Assembly: GCA_040758525.1 (NCBI GenBank)
Contig: JBFLVQ010000616.1
Span: 1-5,777 of the forward strand
Source: JBFLVQ01 sp040758525
Lineage (GTDB): Bacteria; Acidobacteriota; Blastocatellia; Chloracidobacteriales; JADJPF01
DNA length: 5,777 nucleotides
Reading direction: 5' to 3'
This document shows, piece after piece, positions 1-5,777 of the stretch. Positions within the stretch are counted from its first letter, which is position 1; every line of letters begins with the position of its first letter. Under the pieces are notes generated by a model. It saw only the letters and a list, made by a program, of their open reading frames with translations. It was not told the DNA's origin and did not search any database. The position numbers were made by a program, and so were the translations under genes.

Positions 1-426
1 GCACGCTGGGCAATCCAACAAGATATTAATCCAGCGCCATTTTTTGACAAGGCCACCGCCGCCTATCTACAGGCCGGGCAATTGAACTCTCAAGACGCAG
101 AGGTCTATCAGGTGAGGGCTGAGTTATACTATTGGCAGGCACAATGGTATATCAAGAAGGGCAATAACGCCGATAAGGAGATTAGCGAAGGTTTGGCAAT
201 GGTGAAAAAGGCACTCTCAATTAATAATCAAGCCGCCGAAGGAACGGCGCTAGCGGGGGCACTAATTCTCTTACAATCTCAGTCTATCTCTTCACCGGCA
301 CGGCGTAGAGAGGCGCTAAAACAGGCTCAAGAGTTACTTGCTAAAGCACTACAAATGAATTCACTATTACGACGCACTTATCAACCATTGTTGGTTGAGG
401 CGCAATCCAAAGCGCAGAAGGGATAA
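1..426 (+). CDS. TPR protein, C-terminal fragment (probable Ser/Thr kinase-TPR paralogue)
   Basis: This is the last 141 codons of a gene whose frame is open to the left edge. A TTG at 82 could be read as a start, but in-frame coding sequence precedes it, so it is internal. The fragment is alpha-helical and TPR-like. It starts ARWA and contains one 46-residue unit (fragment residues 3-48), then a helix pair around KKALSINNQ and a closing region near LLAKALQMNSLLRRTYQPLL. The same arrangement ends the next gene (ARWA, then KQALSIDPNY, then LELALQQNPLLQKDYRPILL); a hand alignment of the first 48 residues gives 15 identities. The fragment is therefore most likely the tail of a paralogous kinase-TPR protein, with its kinase domain left of the window. 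Its TAA stop lies 25 bases before the next start, with no terminator between, so co-transcription is likely. That it carries a kinase domain is inferred from the paralogy. Confidence 0.85.
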   Translation, partial: ARWAIQQDINPAPFFDKATAAYLQAGQLNSQDAEVYQVRAELYYWQAQWYIKKGNNADKEISEGLAMVKKALSINNQAAEGTALAGALILLQSQSISSPARRREALKQAQELLAKALQMNSLLRRTYQPLLVEAQSKAQKG

Positions 427-451
427 AAATTAGTAAGCAGAGGTAATAGCG

Positions 452-3400
452 ATGGCAGCAGATTCGGCAGAACGGCAAGAGGTTTCCTTAGAAAAACCTG
501 CCTCAAATGTTGAAGAAGGGACCAAGGCGTTTATTACCGAGCCTGATACCAAGCCGGTTGAGGTAGACACCAATCTTAGCCTGGGCGATCAAGGTACTTT
601 TGCTAATCCTACTTTACCATTAATACAACCAGAGACATCTTCACCTCCACGTCCTTTGCAGACTCTGCCCAGATCTATTTCGCCACCACATCGTTTTCCT
701 GTTGCCAATTGGGACCGTTATGAGTTTATCGATTTTATTGGTGAAGGTGGCATGGGCCGAGTTTATAAGGCTCGTGATCATCGTTTGCGGCGCTATGTTG
801 CACTTAAGTTTATCCGTGGTAATGATGCGAAATTGATACGCCGCTTTATGCAAGAGGCGCAATCACAAGCGCGTATAGATCATGAGCATATCTGTAAGGT
901 CTATGAAGTTGGCGAAGTGGAAACACGCCCTTATATTGCTATGCAATATATCGAAGGTCAATCTCTTGAGCAGGCTCGCAACAGATTGACGCTGACGGAA
1001 AAAGTGAAGGTGATGAAAGAGGTTGCCGAAGCTCTACAAGCTGCGCATCGCTTGGGGCTGATCCATCGTGATGTTAAGCCAGCTAATATAATGGTGCAAA
1101 AAGATGAGAGTGGTAATTGGCGCCCTTATGTAATGGATTTTGGCTTGGCAAGGGAAGTGGAAGCAGAAGGGATGACAGTAGCAGGAACGATTATGGGTAC
1201 GCCTTCTTATATGGCGCCCGAACAGGCATTACAAGCCTTTGGAGAAAAGTCTCAACTCGATCGCCGTACGGATGTCTATGGTCTAGGCGCCACCCTTTAT
1301 GGATTGCTAGTAGGACGGCCACCATTTCAAGGTGGCGCGCCTGTAGAGCTATTGATGCAGGTGATGCAGGTCGAACCTTACAGTTTACGTAAGCTGGATT
1401 CTCAAATACCGATTGAACTTGAAGCAATTGTATTGAAATGTTTGGAGAAGGAGCCCGCCAGACGTTATGACTCAGCTAAGGCACTAGCAGATGACTTACA
1501 ACGTTTTCTTGATGGTGAACCGGTTCAGGCACGACCGGTCACTTGGGCTTACCGAGTCAGCAAAAAGGCCCGTAAACAGCGTACCTTACTAATCACACTA
1601 GCAGTGGCTTTAGCAATCGTAACCGTATTAGGGGTGATGTGGCTACAGGCAAGATGGACAGCCGCTGAGCAGGCGCAACTGGCGCAACAGTTTGGTCAAG
1701 AGTTTGGTCAGCGTGTCAAAGAGATTGAGACAATAATGCGAGTCGCTTCATTATTGCCATTACATGACACACAGCGTGAGAAGGCAGTGATTCGTACCCG
1801 TATGCAGAGTATAGAGGCACGTATGAATCTGATGGGGCAGAGCAGTAAAGGACCAGGCAATTATGCGCTTGGACGTGGCTATCTAACCCTGCATGAATAC
1901 GAGCGTGCCCACCATCATCTAATGCAGGCTTGGGAGATAGATTATCGTACTCCCGAGGTCAAGTATGCATTGGGCCAAGTAATGGGCAATCTATATCTGA
2001 AAGGATTAGAAGAGGCACAGCGTAGTAGTTCTAAAGAGGCGCGTGCTATGCGAGTCAAAGAGGCAGAGAGCAATTATCGTAAACCTGCCCTTGAATATCT
2101 AAAGTCGAGTGTAGGAATACAGGTCGAATCGCCTGCTTATATTGAAGGGCTTATTGCATTCTATGAGAAACGTTATGATGAAGCTTTGCAGAAGGCAGAG
2201 CAGGCCTTTCAACAGATACCCTGGCTTTATGAAGCTAAGAAATTGGCTGGCGATGTCCATCTTGTTATAGGTATTGAGAAACAGGATAAGGGTGATAATG
2301 AGGGCGCGCTAGCCGATTATGAGCAGGCTGGTAAGGCATATTCAGAGGCTATTGCGATTGGTGAAAGTGATGCTACCGTCTATGAAGGGGAAGGTACCCG
2401 TTGGATTCAGGTAATGAAGATGGAAATAGCACGTGGTAATGATGGTAAGCCGGCTTTTGAACGCGCCCTGGCAATTTGTGATAAGGCCTTACAAGCCAAT
2501 TCCCAAAGTAGTGAAGCCTATTTCAAAAAAGCAAAAGCCTATTTCCATTGGGCGGAGAACCAGGCACAACGTGGTGAAGATCCTCGCCAATTGCTTGAGC
2601 GTTCAGTAGAGATGGCGGAGCAAGCGATCCATTGGAACTCACTAGATGTAAATGCCTATAGCGCTGTTAGTCTCTCCTATTGGCGTCGTAGCGAATATGA
2701 ATTTGGACATGGATTAGATCCTAGACCTTCATTGGAGCAGGCTATAGAGATTCTCAAGAAAGCCATTGAGATCAATCCAAATTTTGCTTACACATATGTA
2801 GGTATGGGTAATGCCTATATAACTAAAATACAATATGAGCAATCGAAAGGGCTGGATGCAAAGGATTCAATAGAGCGAGCGATCGATAATCTACAGCGCG
2901 CTGTTAGTCTCAACTCGAATCTTAATAGTGCAGTAGCAAACTTAGGCGCTACTTATGTACTTAAGGCGGGTTATCAATCCAGTCATGGAATAGACCCGCG
3001 CACTTCACTTGATCAGGCAGTCAAATTCTATCAGCAGTCGATTCAGATCAATCCTAACCATAGCTCCTCATACGGCAATCTAGGATTAACTTATAAGGAT
3101 AGAGCTTCGTATGAAATGGAGCATGGTGGCGATCCTCTCCCCTGGCTCGCACAAGCTATTGAGAGTTTCCAAAAAGCAATCCAGCTTAACCCGAAAAATC
3201 CTTACTCTTATGGTAATCTGGGTAGTGCCTATGGGACACGAGCAATATATGAGAGGGCGCATGGACAGGATCCCAGACCTACATTGGCACAGGCACTAGA
3301 AAGTTATCAACAGGCGCAAGAGATTAATCCTAATGCTGCGATACCACTACTCAATGCAGGTTTCGATAATCTAATGAAAGGTGAATATGAGCTTGAATTG

Positions 3401-3949
3401 GGATTGGATCCCAATGAATCATTAAATACTGCTCGTGCGGCGCTGAAAAAAGCTCTACAGATTGATCCAGAATATGCTAGTGGTTATCTACATTTGGGAG
3501 ACGCAGAGATTCTTGCCGCACGTTGGGCTAAACGACGCAACCAACCAACTAAACCTTTTTTAGAGAAGGCGGATGGCTTAATCAAGAAGTCACTACAGAT
3601 CAATGCTGAGAGTATCGAGAGTCTGGTCAGTCTTGCTACTGTGCGTCGTTGGCAGGCAGAATGGGACTCAAATCATCAGTCTGCAGAAAAAGCGGTTGAA
3701 GATGGGTTGAACATAACCAAGCAAGCCCTCTCGATCGATCCAAACTATGCCCGCATAATTGCAATACAAGGAACACTCAATTTTATCAAGTCTCGCCTTG
3801 TGCAAGAAACGGCTACTCAGCAAGAAGTATTACAGGCTGCACAGGCTTCATTAGAACTTGCCCTGCAGCAGAATCCATTACTACAGAAAGATTATCGTCC
3901 TATACTTCTACAGGTTCAGCAGTCGCTTACCGAGCGCAAAGGTAACTGA
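452..3949 (+). CDS. Membrane-anchored Hanks-type Ser/Thr protein kinase with C-terminal TPR array
   Basis: This gene encodes a 1165-residue protein kinase that phosphorylates Ser/Thr. The ATG at 452 follows AGAGGT (439-444) by 7 bases. Residues 1-86 are a Pro/Ser/Thr-rich, probably disordered leader. The kinase domain spans about 90-353 and all key residues are present: the glycine loop GEGGMGRV (97-104), VALK with K119, the helix-C glutamate probably E135, HRDVKPANIM (205-214; D207 catalytic, N212), DFG (229-231), APE (255-257), D274 of helix F and R338 of helix I. T242, T246 and T250 in the activation segment are candidate autophosphorylation sites. A basic stretch (370-377) precedes one transmembrane helix (about 378-398), which predicts a cytoplasmic kinase and an external C-terminus. 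Residues about 400-460 look like coiled coil. TPR-type helices follow from about 468, including nine exact 46-residue units (657-1070). Ligand and substrates cannot be told from sequence. It probably forms an operon with the paralogue upstream. Confidence 0.95.
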   Translation: MAADSAERQEVSLEKPASNVEEGTKAFITEPDTKPVEVDTNLSLGDQGTFANPTLPLIQPETSSPPRPLQTLPRSISPPHRFPVANWDRYEFIDFIGEGGMGRVYKARDHRLRRYVALKFIRGNDAKLIRRFMQEAQSQARIDHEHICKVYEVGEVETRPYIAMQYIEGQSLEQARNRLTLTEKVKVMKEVAEALQAAHRLGLIHRDVKPANIMVQKDESGNWRPYVMDFGLAREVEAEGMTVAGTIMGTPSYMAPEQALQAFGEKSQLDRRTDVYGLGATLYGLLVGRPPFQGGAPVELLMQVMQVEPYSLRKLDSQIPIELEAIVLKCLEKEPARRYDSAKALADDLQRFLDGEPVQARPVTWAYRVSKKARKQRTLLITLAVALAIVTVLGVMWLQARWTAAEQAQLAQQFGQEFGQRVKEIETIMRVASLLPLHDTQREKAVIRTRMQSIEARMNLMGQSSKGPGNYALGRGYLTLHEYERAHHHLMQAWEIDYRTPEVKYALGQVMGNLYLKGLEEAQRSSSKEARAMRVKEAESNYRKPALEYLKSSVGIQVESPAYIEGLIAFYEKRYDEALQKAEQAFQQIPWLYEAKKLAGDVHLVIGIEKQDKGDNEGALADYEQAGKAYSEAIAIGESDATVYEGEGTRWIQVMKMEIARGNDGKPAFERALAICDKALQANSQSSEAYFKKAKAYFHWAENQAQRGEDPRQLLERSVEMAEQAIHWNSLDVNAYSAVSLSYWRRSEYEFGHGLDPRPSLEQAIEILKKAIEINPNFAYTYVGMGNAYITKIQYEQSKGLDAKDSIERAIDNLQRAVSLNSNLNSAVANLGATYVLKAGYQSSHGIDPRTSLDQAVKFYQQSIQINPNHSSSYGNLGLTYKDRASYEMEHGGDPLPWLAQAIESFQKAIQLNPKNPYSYGNLGSAYGTRAIYERAHGQDPRPTLAQALESYQQAQEINPNAAIPLLNAGFDNLMKGEYELELGLDPNESLNTARAALKKALQIDPEYASGYLHLGDAEILAARWAKRRNQPTKPFLEKADGLIKKSLQINAESIESLVSLATVRRWQAEWDSNHQSAEKAVEDGLNITKQALSIDPNYARIIAIQGTLNFIKSRLVQETATQQEVLQAAQASLELALQQNPLLQKDYRPILLQVQQSLTERKGN
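1583..1645 (+). other. Transmembrane helix of the kinase (residues about 378-398)
   Basis: This is a hydrophobic run of about 21 residues from TLLITLAV to VLGVMWL, preceded by the basic stretch SKKARKQR. By the positive-inside rule the N-terminal kinase faces the cytoplasm and the TPR region faces the periplasm or exterior. It is the only clear membrane segment in the protein. Confidence 0.85.
2420..3661 (+). repeat. Nine 138-bp (46-residue) TPR-variant units in register
   Basis: These are nine consecutive in-frame units within the kinase-TPR gene, protein residues 657-1070, each exactly 46 residues. They begin MEIARG, NQAQRG, YEFGHG, YEQSKG, YQSSHG, YEMEHG, YERAHG, YELELG and WAKRRN. A typical unit reads as an aromatic residue, a G-x-D-P-R loop, then S-L-x-x-A-I-x-x-x-x-K-A-I-x-I-N-P as helix B, then a Y-x-N-L-G-x-x-Y helix A. 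The Asp of the loop is present in the first eight units and lost in the ninth. Relative to a canonical 34-residue TPR, each unit has about 12 extra residues between helix A and helix B. A tenth, degenerate unit begins at residue 1071 (WDSNHQ) and drifts out of register. DNA identity between units is low, so this is an old protein repeat and not a recent DNA tandem array. Confidence 0.9.
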
Positions 3950-3962
3950 AAATAGTGTATTA

Positions 3963-4001
3963 AATGAGCAGCTATTTTGCATCTATAAATAACTGCTTAT
4001 T
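3963..4001. terminator. Imperfect 15-bp hairpin between convergent genes
   Basis: The left arm AATGAGCAGCTATTT (3963-3977) pairs with the right arm AAATAACTGCTTATT (3987-4001) around the 9-base loop TGCATCTAT. There is one C/A mismatch and one G-T wobble. The hairpin lies 13 bases after the kinase stop and 23 bases past the end of the minus-strand glycosylase gene, where a shared bidirectional terminator would be expected. No clean T-run follows on either strand and the stem is AT-rich, so termination activity is inferred from position and structure only. Confidence 0.45.
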
Positions 4002-4024
4002 ACCAATCTGTTATTGTCATTAAT

Positions 4025-5257
4025 CTACTTCTGCTTAATAGCACGTCGTAATGGAGCTGCCAATTTTTTCGGAGAAGATTGTCCTATTACTACTTCTGGA
4101 GTCTTATGCCAGCGCGCGCATTCTTGTAACGTACTGGCAAGATCGTCAATCAACTCATCATTGATAGGCACGCCTTTCTCTAGGTATATTGCTTTAATCT
4201 CAAAATATCCTTCCTGTCGATGAGCTTTAGGATCAAGGCGTCCGATCAACTGACCATGATGCAGTATTGGCAATGTGAAGTAACCATAACAGCGTTTGGC
4301 TGCTGGTGTGTAACATTCGATCGTATAATCAAAATTGAACATTGCTCGAGCTCTAGCTCGGTCCCACACTAGTGGATCAAATGGTGAAAGCAACGTTGTT
4401 AATTCCGCTGTTAGGGCGCCGTTTGCTGCCTTATTAGCAAGCATAAGATTATCAGGATGTATATAGGCGGGACCATTCCAATCGGCAACTTTTACTGGTA
4501 GTAAGAGACCTTCTTCAGCCAGGGTTGAGAGCAATGAACTACGTGGCTCTTTTTTGGTACGAAAATAGTCTGATAACCATTTTTCTGTGGTAATACCGAG
4601 TGCGCGTACCGCCTTGAGTGCTAGTGTCCGGCGAGTCTCAGCAATATCTGGTAATTGCGAATCTTGCCAGGATGGCAAGACACGTTCTCGCAGATCATAA
4701 ACACGTTGAAAATTATGGCGGCGACAGATCATCAATTCACCAGCGCTAAAGAGCATCTCTAATGCACGTTTTTCTGGCTTCCAGCCCCACCATCCTCCCC
4801 CTTTGCCATCTTTACGTATGAAGTCAGCAGAGCGCGTTGGTCCGTTCACACGTATATGTTCCAGTACTCGCTCAACCTCTGTGCGATGTTCAGTGATCCA
4901 ACTATGCGAATATTTCCAACCTAAGGAACCAGGATCGATCATACGATGACGATAAAGTGGATAGTCTTCGATAGGGAGAAAACAGGCTTCATGTGACCAG
5001 TACTCAAACAGTGCTCCTTCACTGAGTAGTTCATCAAGCCAACTCGCTTGATAGTTAGCTAATCTGCTCCAGAGCACTAGATAAGGGCTACGTGCAACAA
5101 CATTAATAGTATCGATCTGGAGTACTCCCATACGCCGGATCGTTGCCAGTACATCTGCTTTCGTGGCTGCCTGTTTAGGCCGTTGTGCCAATCCTTGTGC
5201 TGCTAGCATTAATCTTTGTGCTGCAGTATGAGTCAGCGATAGTGTTGTTATATTCAT
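4025..5257 (-). CDS. ycaQ: YcaQ/AlkX-like DNA glycosylase (HTH_42 winged-helix family)
   Basis: This gene encodes a 410-residue protein, about the length of E. coli YcaQ, and is recognisable over its whole span. YcaQ-family enzymes are cytoplasmic monofunctional DNA glycosylases that excise N-alkylated bases and unhook interstrand crosslinks. The protein is built from tandem winged-helix modules. The catalytic QxD motif of the YcaQ branch is seen as Q47-I-D49 in GVLQIDTINVVARSPYL; the AlkZ branch has QxQ instead. Other conserved blocks are EYWSHEACF (85-93), GPTRSADF (139-146), the GGWWGWKPEKR region (154-164), NFQRVYDLRERVLP (182-195), LSPFDPLVWDR (290-300), ECYTPAAKRCYGYF (314-327) and GRLDPKAHRQEG (339-350). 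The minus-strand ATG at 5257 is preceded by TAAGGT (5265-5270) at 7 bases. The gene is convergent with the kinase and divergent from the PIG-L gene, so it is probably transcribed alone. Nothing in it looks broken. Substrate range is inferred from the family. Confidence 0.93.
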   Translation of the reverse strand: MNITTLSLTHTAAQRLMLAAQGLAQRPKQAATKADVLATIRRMGVLQIDTINVVARSPYLVLWSRLANYQASWLDELLSEGALFEYWSHEACFLPIEDYPLYRHRMIDPGSLGWKYSHSWITEHRTEVERVLEHIRVNGPTRSADFIRKDGKGGGWWGWKPEKRALEMLFSAGELMICRRHNFQRVYDLRERVLPSWQDSQLPDIAETRRTLALKAVRALGITTEKWLSDYFRTKKEPRSSLLSTLAEEGLLLPVKVADWNGPAYIHPDNLMLANKAANGALTAELTTLLSPFDPLVWDRARARAMFNFDYTIECYTPAAKRCYGYFTLPILHHGQLIGRLDPKAHRQEGYFEIKAIYLEKGVPINDELIDDLASTLQECARWHKTPEVVIGQSSPKKLAAPLRRAIKQK

Positions 5258-5286
5258 AAGCGAGACCTTATTCTTATGTATTAGTA

Positions 5287-5430
5287 TTGTCCGTATTTGA
5301 AGAGATACGTAAAGAGCTGCCAGCTAGTTTTATTGACAAGCATTTGGTGAACAACTTTGCGCATGAATCTTTCCTGAGTTACATTTTCCAGTACGGTGAT
5401 TGTGCGGCCAATGATCACGCCAACGATTAA
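5287..5430 (+). CDS. Doubtful 47-residue open frame upstream of the PIG-L gene
   Basis: This frame runs from a TTG at 5287 to a TAA at 5428-5430. The frame is open from just after a stop at 5257-5259 and contains no ATG or GTG start. The product has a protein-like composition, with stretches such as FEEIRKELPASFIDK, HLVNNFAHESFLSYIF and QYGDCAANDHAND. I do not recognise it. No Shine-Dalgarno sequence precedes the TTG. It could be a small protein or leader peptide, the 3' remnant of a decayed gene, or chance. The minus strand is also open here, which weakens the case. It ends 26 bases before the PIG-L start. Confidence 0.22.
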   Translation: MSVFEEIRKELPASFIDKHLVNNFAHESFLSYIFQYGDCAANDHAND

Positions 5431-5441
5431 TGATCTTTTTT
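5413..5441 (+). terminator. Weak hairpin followed by six T, before the PIG-L gene
   Basis: GATCA (5413-5417) can pair with TGATC (5431-5435) around a 13-base loop, and TTTTTT (5436-5441) follows at once. A five-base stem with a long loop is weak for an intrinsic terminator. The position, just before the PIG-L ribosome binding site and overlapping the end of the doubtful small frame, would also suit an attenuator. Function is unproven. Confidence 0.2.
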
Positions 5442-5443
5442 GC

Positions 5444-5449
5444 AGGAGA
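5444..5449 (+). promoter_or_regulatory. Ribosome binding site AGGAGA for the PIG-L gene
   Basis: AGGAGA lies 7 bases before the ATG at 5457. It is the strongest Shine-Dalgarno match in the window and fixes the start of the PIG-L gene. That start gives a protein beginning with a complete signal peptide. Confidence 0.8.
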
Positions 5450-5456
5450 ATCGCAT

Positions 5457-5777
5457 ATGTTGATAAGAGAAACAAGTCTGATATTGAGAGTATTGGCATT
5501 CTTATTGCTATTAGCAGGGTTGACCATCAATGCTTATGGGCAAACTAGCGACGAGGTGAAAGTCTTAATTATTACTGCTCATCCTGATGATGAATCGACA
5601 TTTGCTGTTACGATCTACAAGATTACGCATGAAATGAAAGGCAAAGCCGATATTGCCATAATCACCAATGGTGAAGGGGGTTTTAAGTATTCGACATTTG
5701 CCGAACAGGTCTATACAGCAGAATTGACCGATGAGAAAGTAGGCCGGGAATATCTGCCGACAATTCGCAAACACGAG
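5457..5777 (+). CDS. Exported PIG-L/LmbE-family deacetylase, N-terminal part
   Basis: These are the first 107 codons of a gene cut by the right edge. Family members are zinc-dependent hydrolases that remove N-acetyl groups from GlcNAc-containing substrates or related amides (PIG-L, MshB, BshB). Residues 1-28 look like a Sec signal peptide: R4 and R11 flank a hydrophobic core (VLAFLLLLAGL, 12-22), and cleavage is likely after A-Y-G at residue 28. There is no lipobox cysteine. The mature part opens with the first beta strand VKVLIIT and then the signature AHPDDE (41-46). By analogy with MshB, H42 and D45 bind zinc and D44 is the general base; the third zinc ligand would lie beyond the window. 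TNGEGGFKYST (70-80) is a further conserved-looking block. The start is supported by AGGAGA at 7 bases. An exported location argues against the cytosolic mycothiol or bacillithiol role. The substrate is unknown. Confidence 0.9.
   Translation, partial: MLIRETSLILRVLAFLLLLAGLTINAYGQTSDEVKVLIITAHPDDESTFAVTIYKITHEMKGKADIAIITNGEGGFKYSTFAEQVYTAELTDEKVGREYLPTIRKHE

Noticed and set aside
82..84. TTG as the start of the first gene
   Set aside because: The same frame is open to the left edge and its upstream codons (ARWA onward) align with the downstream paralogue, so TTG is internal.
641..1427. Minus-strand and alternate-frame open frames within the kinase domain (641-862, 1191-1427, and plus 1117-1392)
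   Set aside because: They overlap a full-length kinase with every catalytic motif intact; their translations resemble nothing and have no ribosome binding site context.
3111..3299. Plus-strand 62-residue open frame in another frame inside the TPR array
   Set aside because: It lies wholly inside the continuous TPR coding frame and shows no protein-like features.
2420..3661. Sel1-like repeats as the identity of the array
   Set aside because: The units lack the Sel1 pattern of Ala-Gly pairs around a W-Y-x-K-A-A core; the helix B ending in I-N-P and the N-L-G of helix A fit TPR.
4014..4223. Plus-strand 69-residue open frame
   Set aside because: It is antisense to the conserved C-terminus of the glycosylase gene.
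5333..5361. TTGACA as the -35 box of a PIG-L promoter
   Set aside because: The hexamer is perfect, but at 17 bases the -10 position reads TTTGCG, only 2 of 6 matches, and no better box lies at 16-18 bases. The promoter is not supported.
5281..5530. Minus-strand open frames across the divergent gap (5281-5499 and 5330-5530)
   Set aside because: Both begin inside the signal-peptide coding region of the PIG-L gene and have no recognisable product. They could still be real only if expression were shown.
5565..5774. Minus-strand 69-residue open frame
   Set aside because: It is antisense to the PIG-L catalytic region (AHPDDE), which is clearly coding on the plus strand.

Overview
The window appears to be bacterial chromosome of moderate GC, from a Gram-negative-type organism. 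The combination of a Hanks-type Ser/Thr kinase with a long TPR tail (activation-segment and HRDVKPANIM style as seen in Acidobacteriota and some Proteobacteria), a YcaQ-type DNA repair glycosylase and an exported PIG-L hydrolase suggests an environmental lineage such as Acidobacteriota. That placement is an inference from protein style only. No phage, transposon, CRISPR, tRNA or rRNA signal was seen.

Layout. Positions 1-426 (+) hold the C-terminal end of a TPR protein whose reading frame is open to the left edge. After a 25-base gap, 452-3949 (+) encodes an 1165-residue membrane-anchored Ser/Thr kinase with a C-terminal TPR array. The two proteins align in register at their C-termini, so they look like tandem paralogues in one operon. 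A 75-base convergent gap containing an imperfect 15-bp hairpin separates the kinase from a YcaQ/AlkX-like DNA glycosylase on the minus strand (4025-5257). A 199-base divergent gap follows. It holds a doubtful 47-codon open frame and a weak hairpin with a T-run. At 5457 (+) an exported PIG-L/LmbE-type deacetylase begins and runs off the right edge.

Function. The kinase pair is probably a signalling module: a cytoplasmic catalytic domain, one transmembrane helix and a large TPR domain predicted to lie outside the cytoplasm. The TPR array has an exact 46-residue period over nine consecutive units, which is its most distinctive feature. The glycosylase (DNA alkylation and crosslink repair) and the PIG-L enzyme (N-deacetylation of a sugar or related amide) have no obvious functional link to the kinases. 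No clearly new multi-gene system is visible. The best leads are the 46-residue TPR variant, the tandem kinase-TPR paralogues, and the unexplained open frame before the PIG-L gene.
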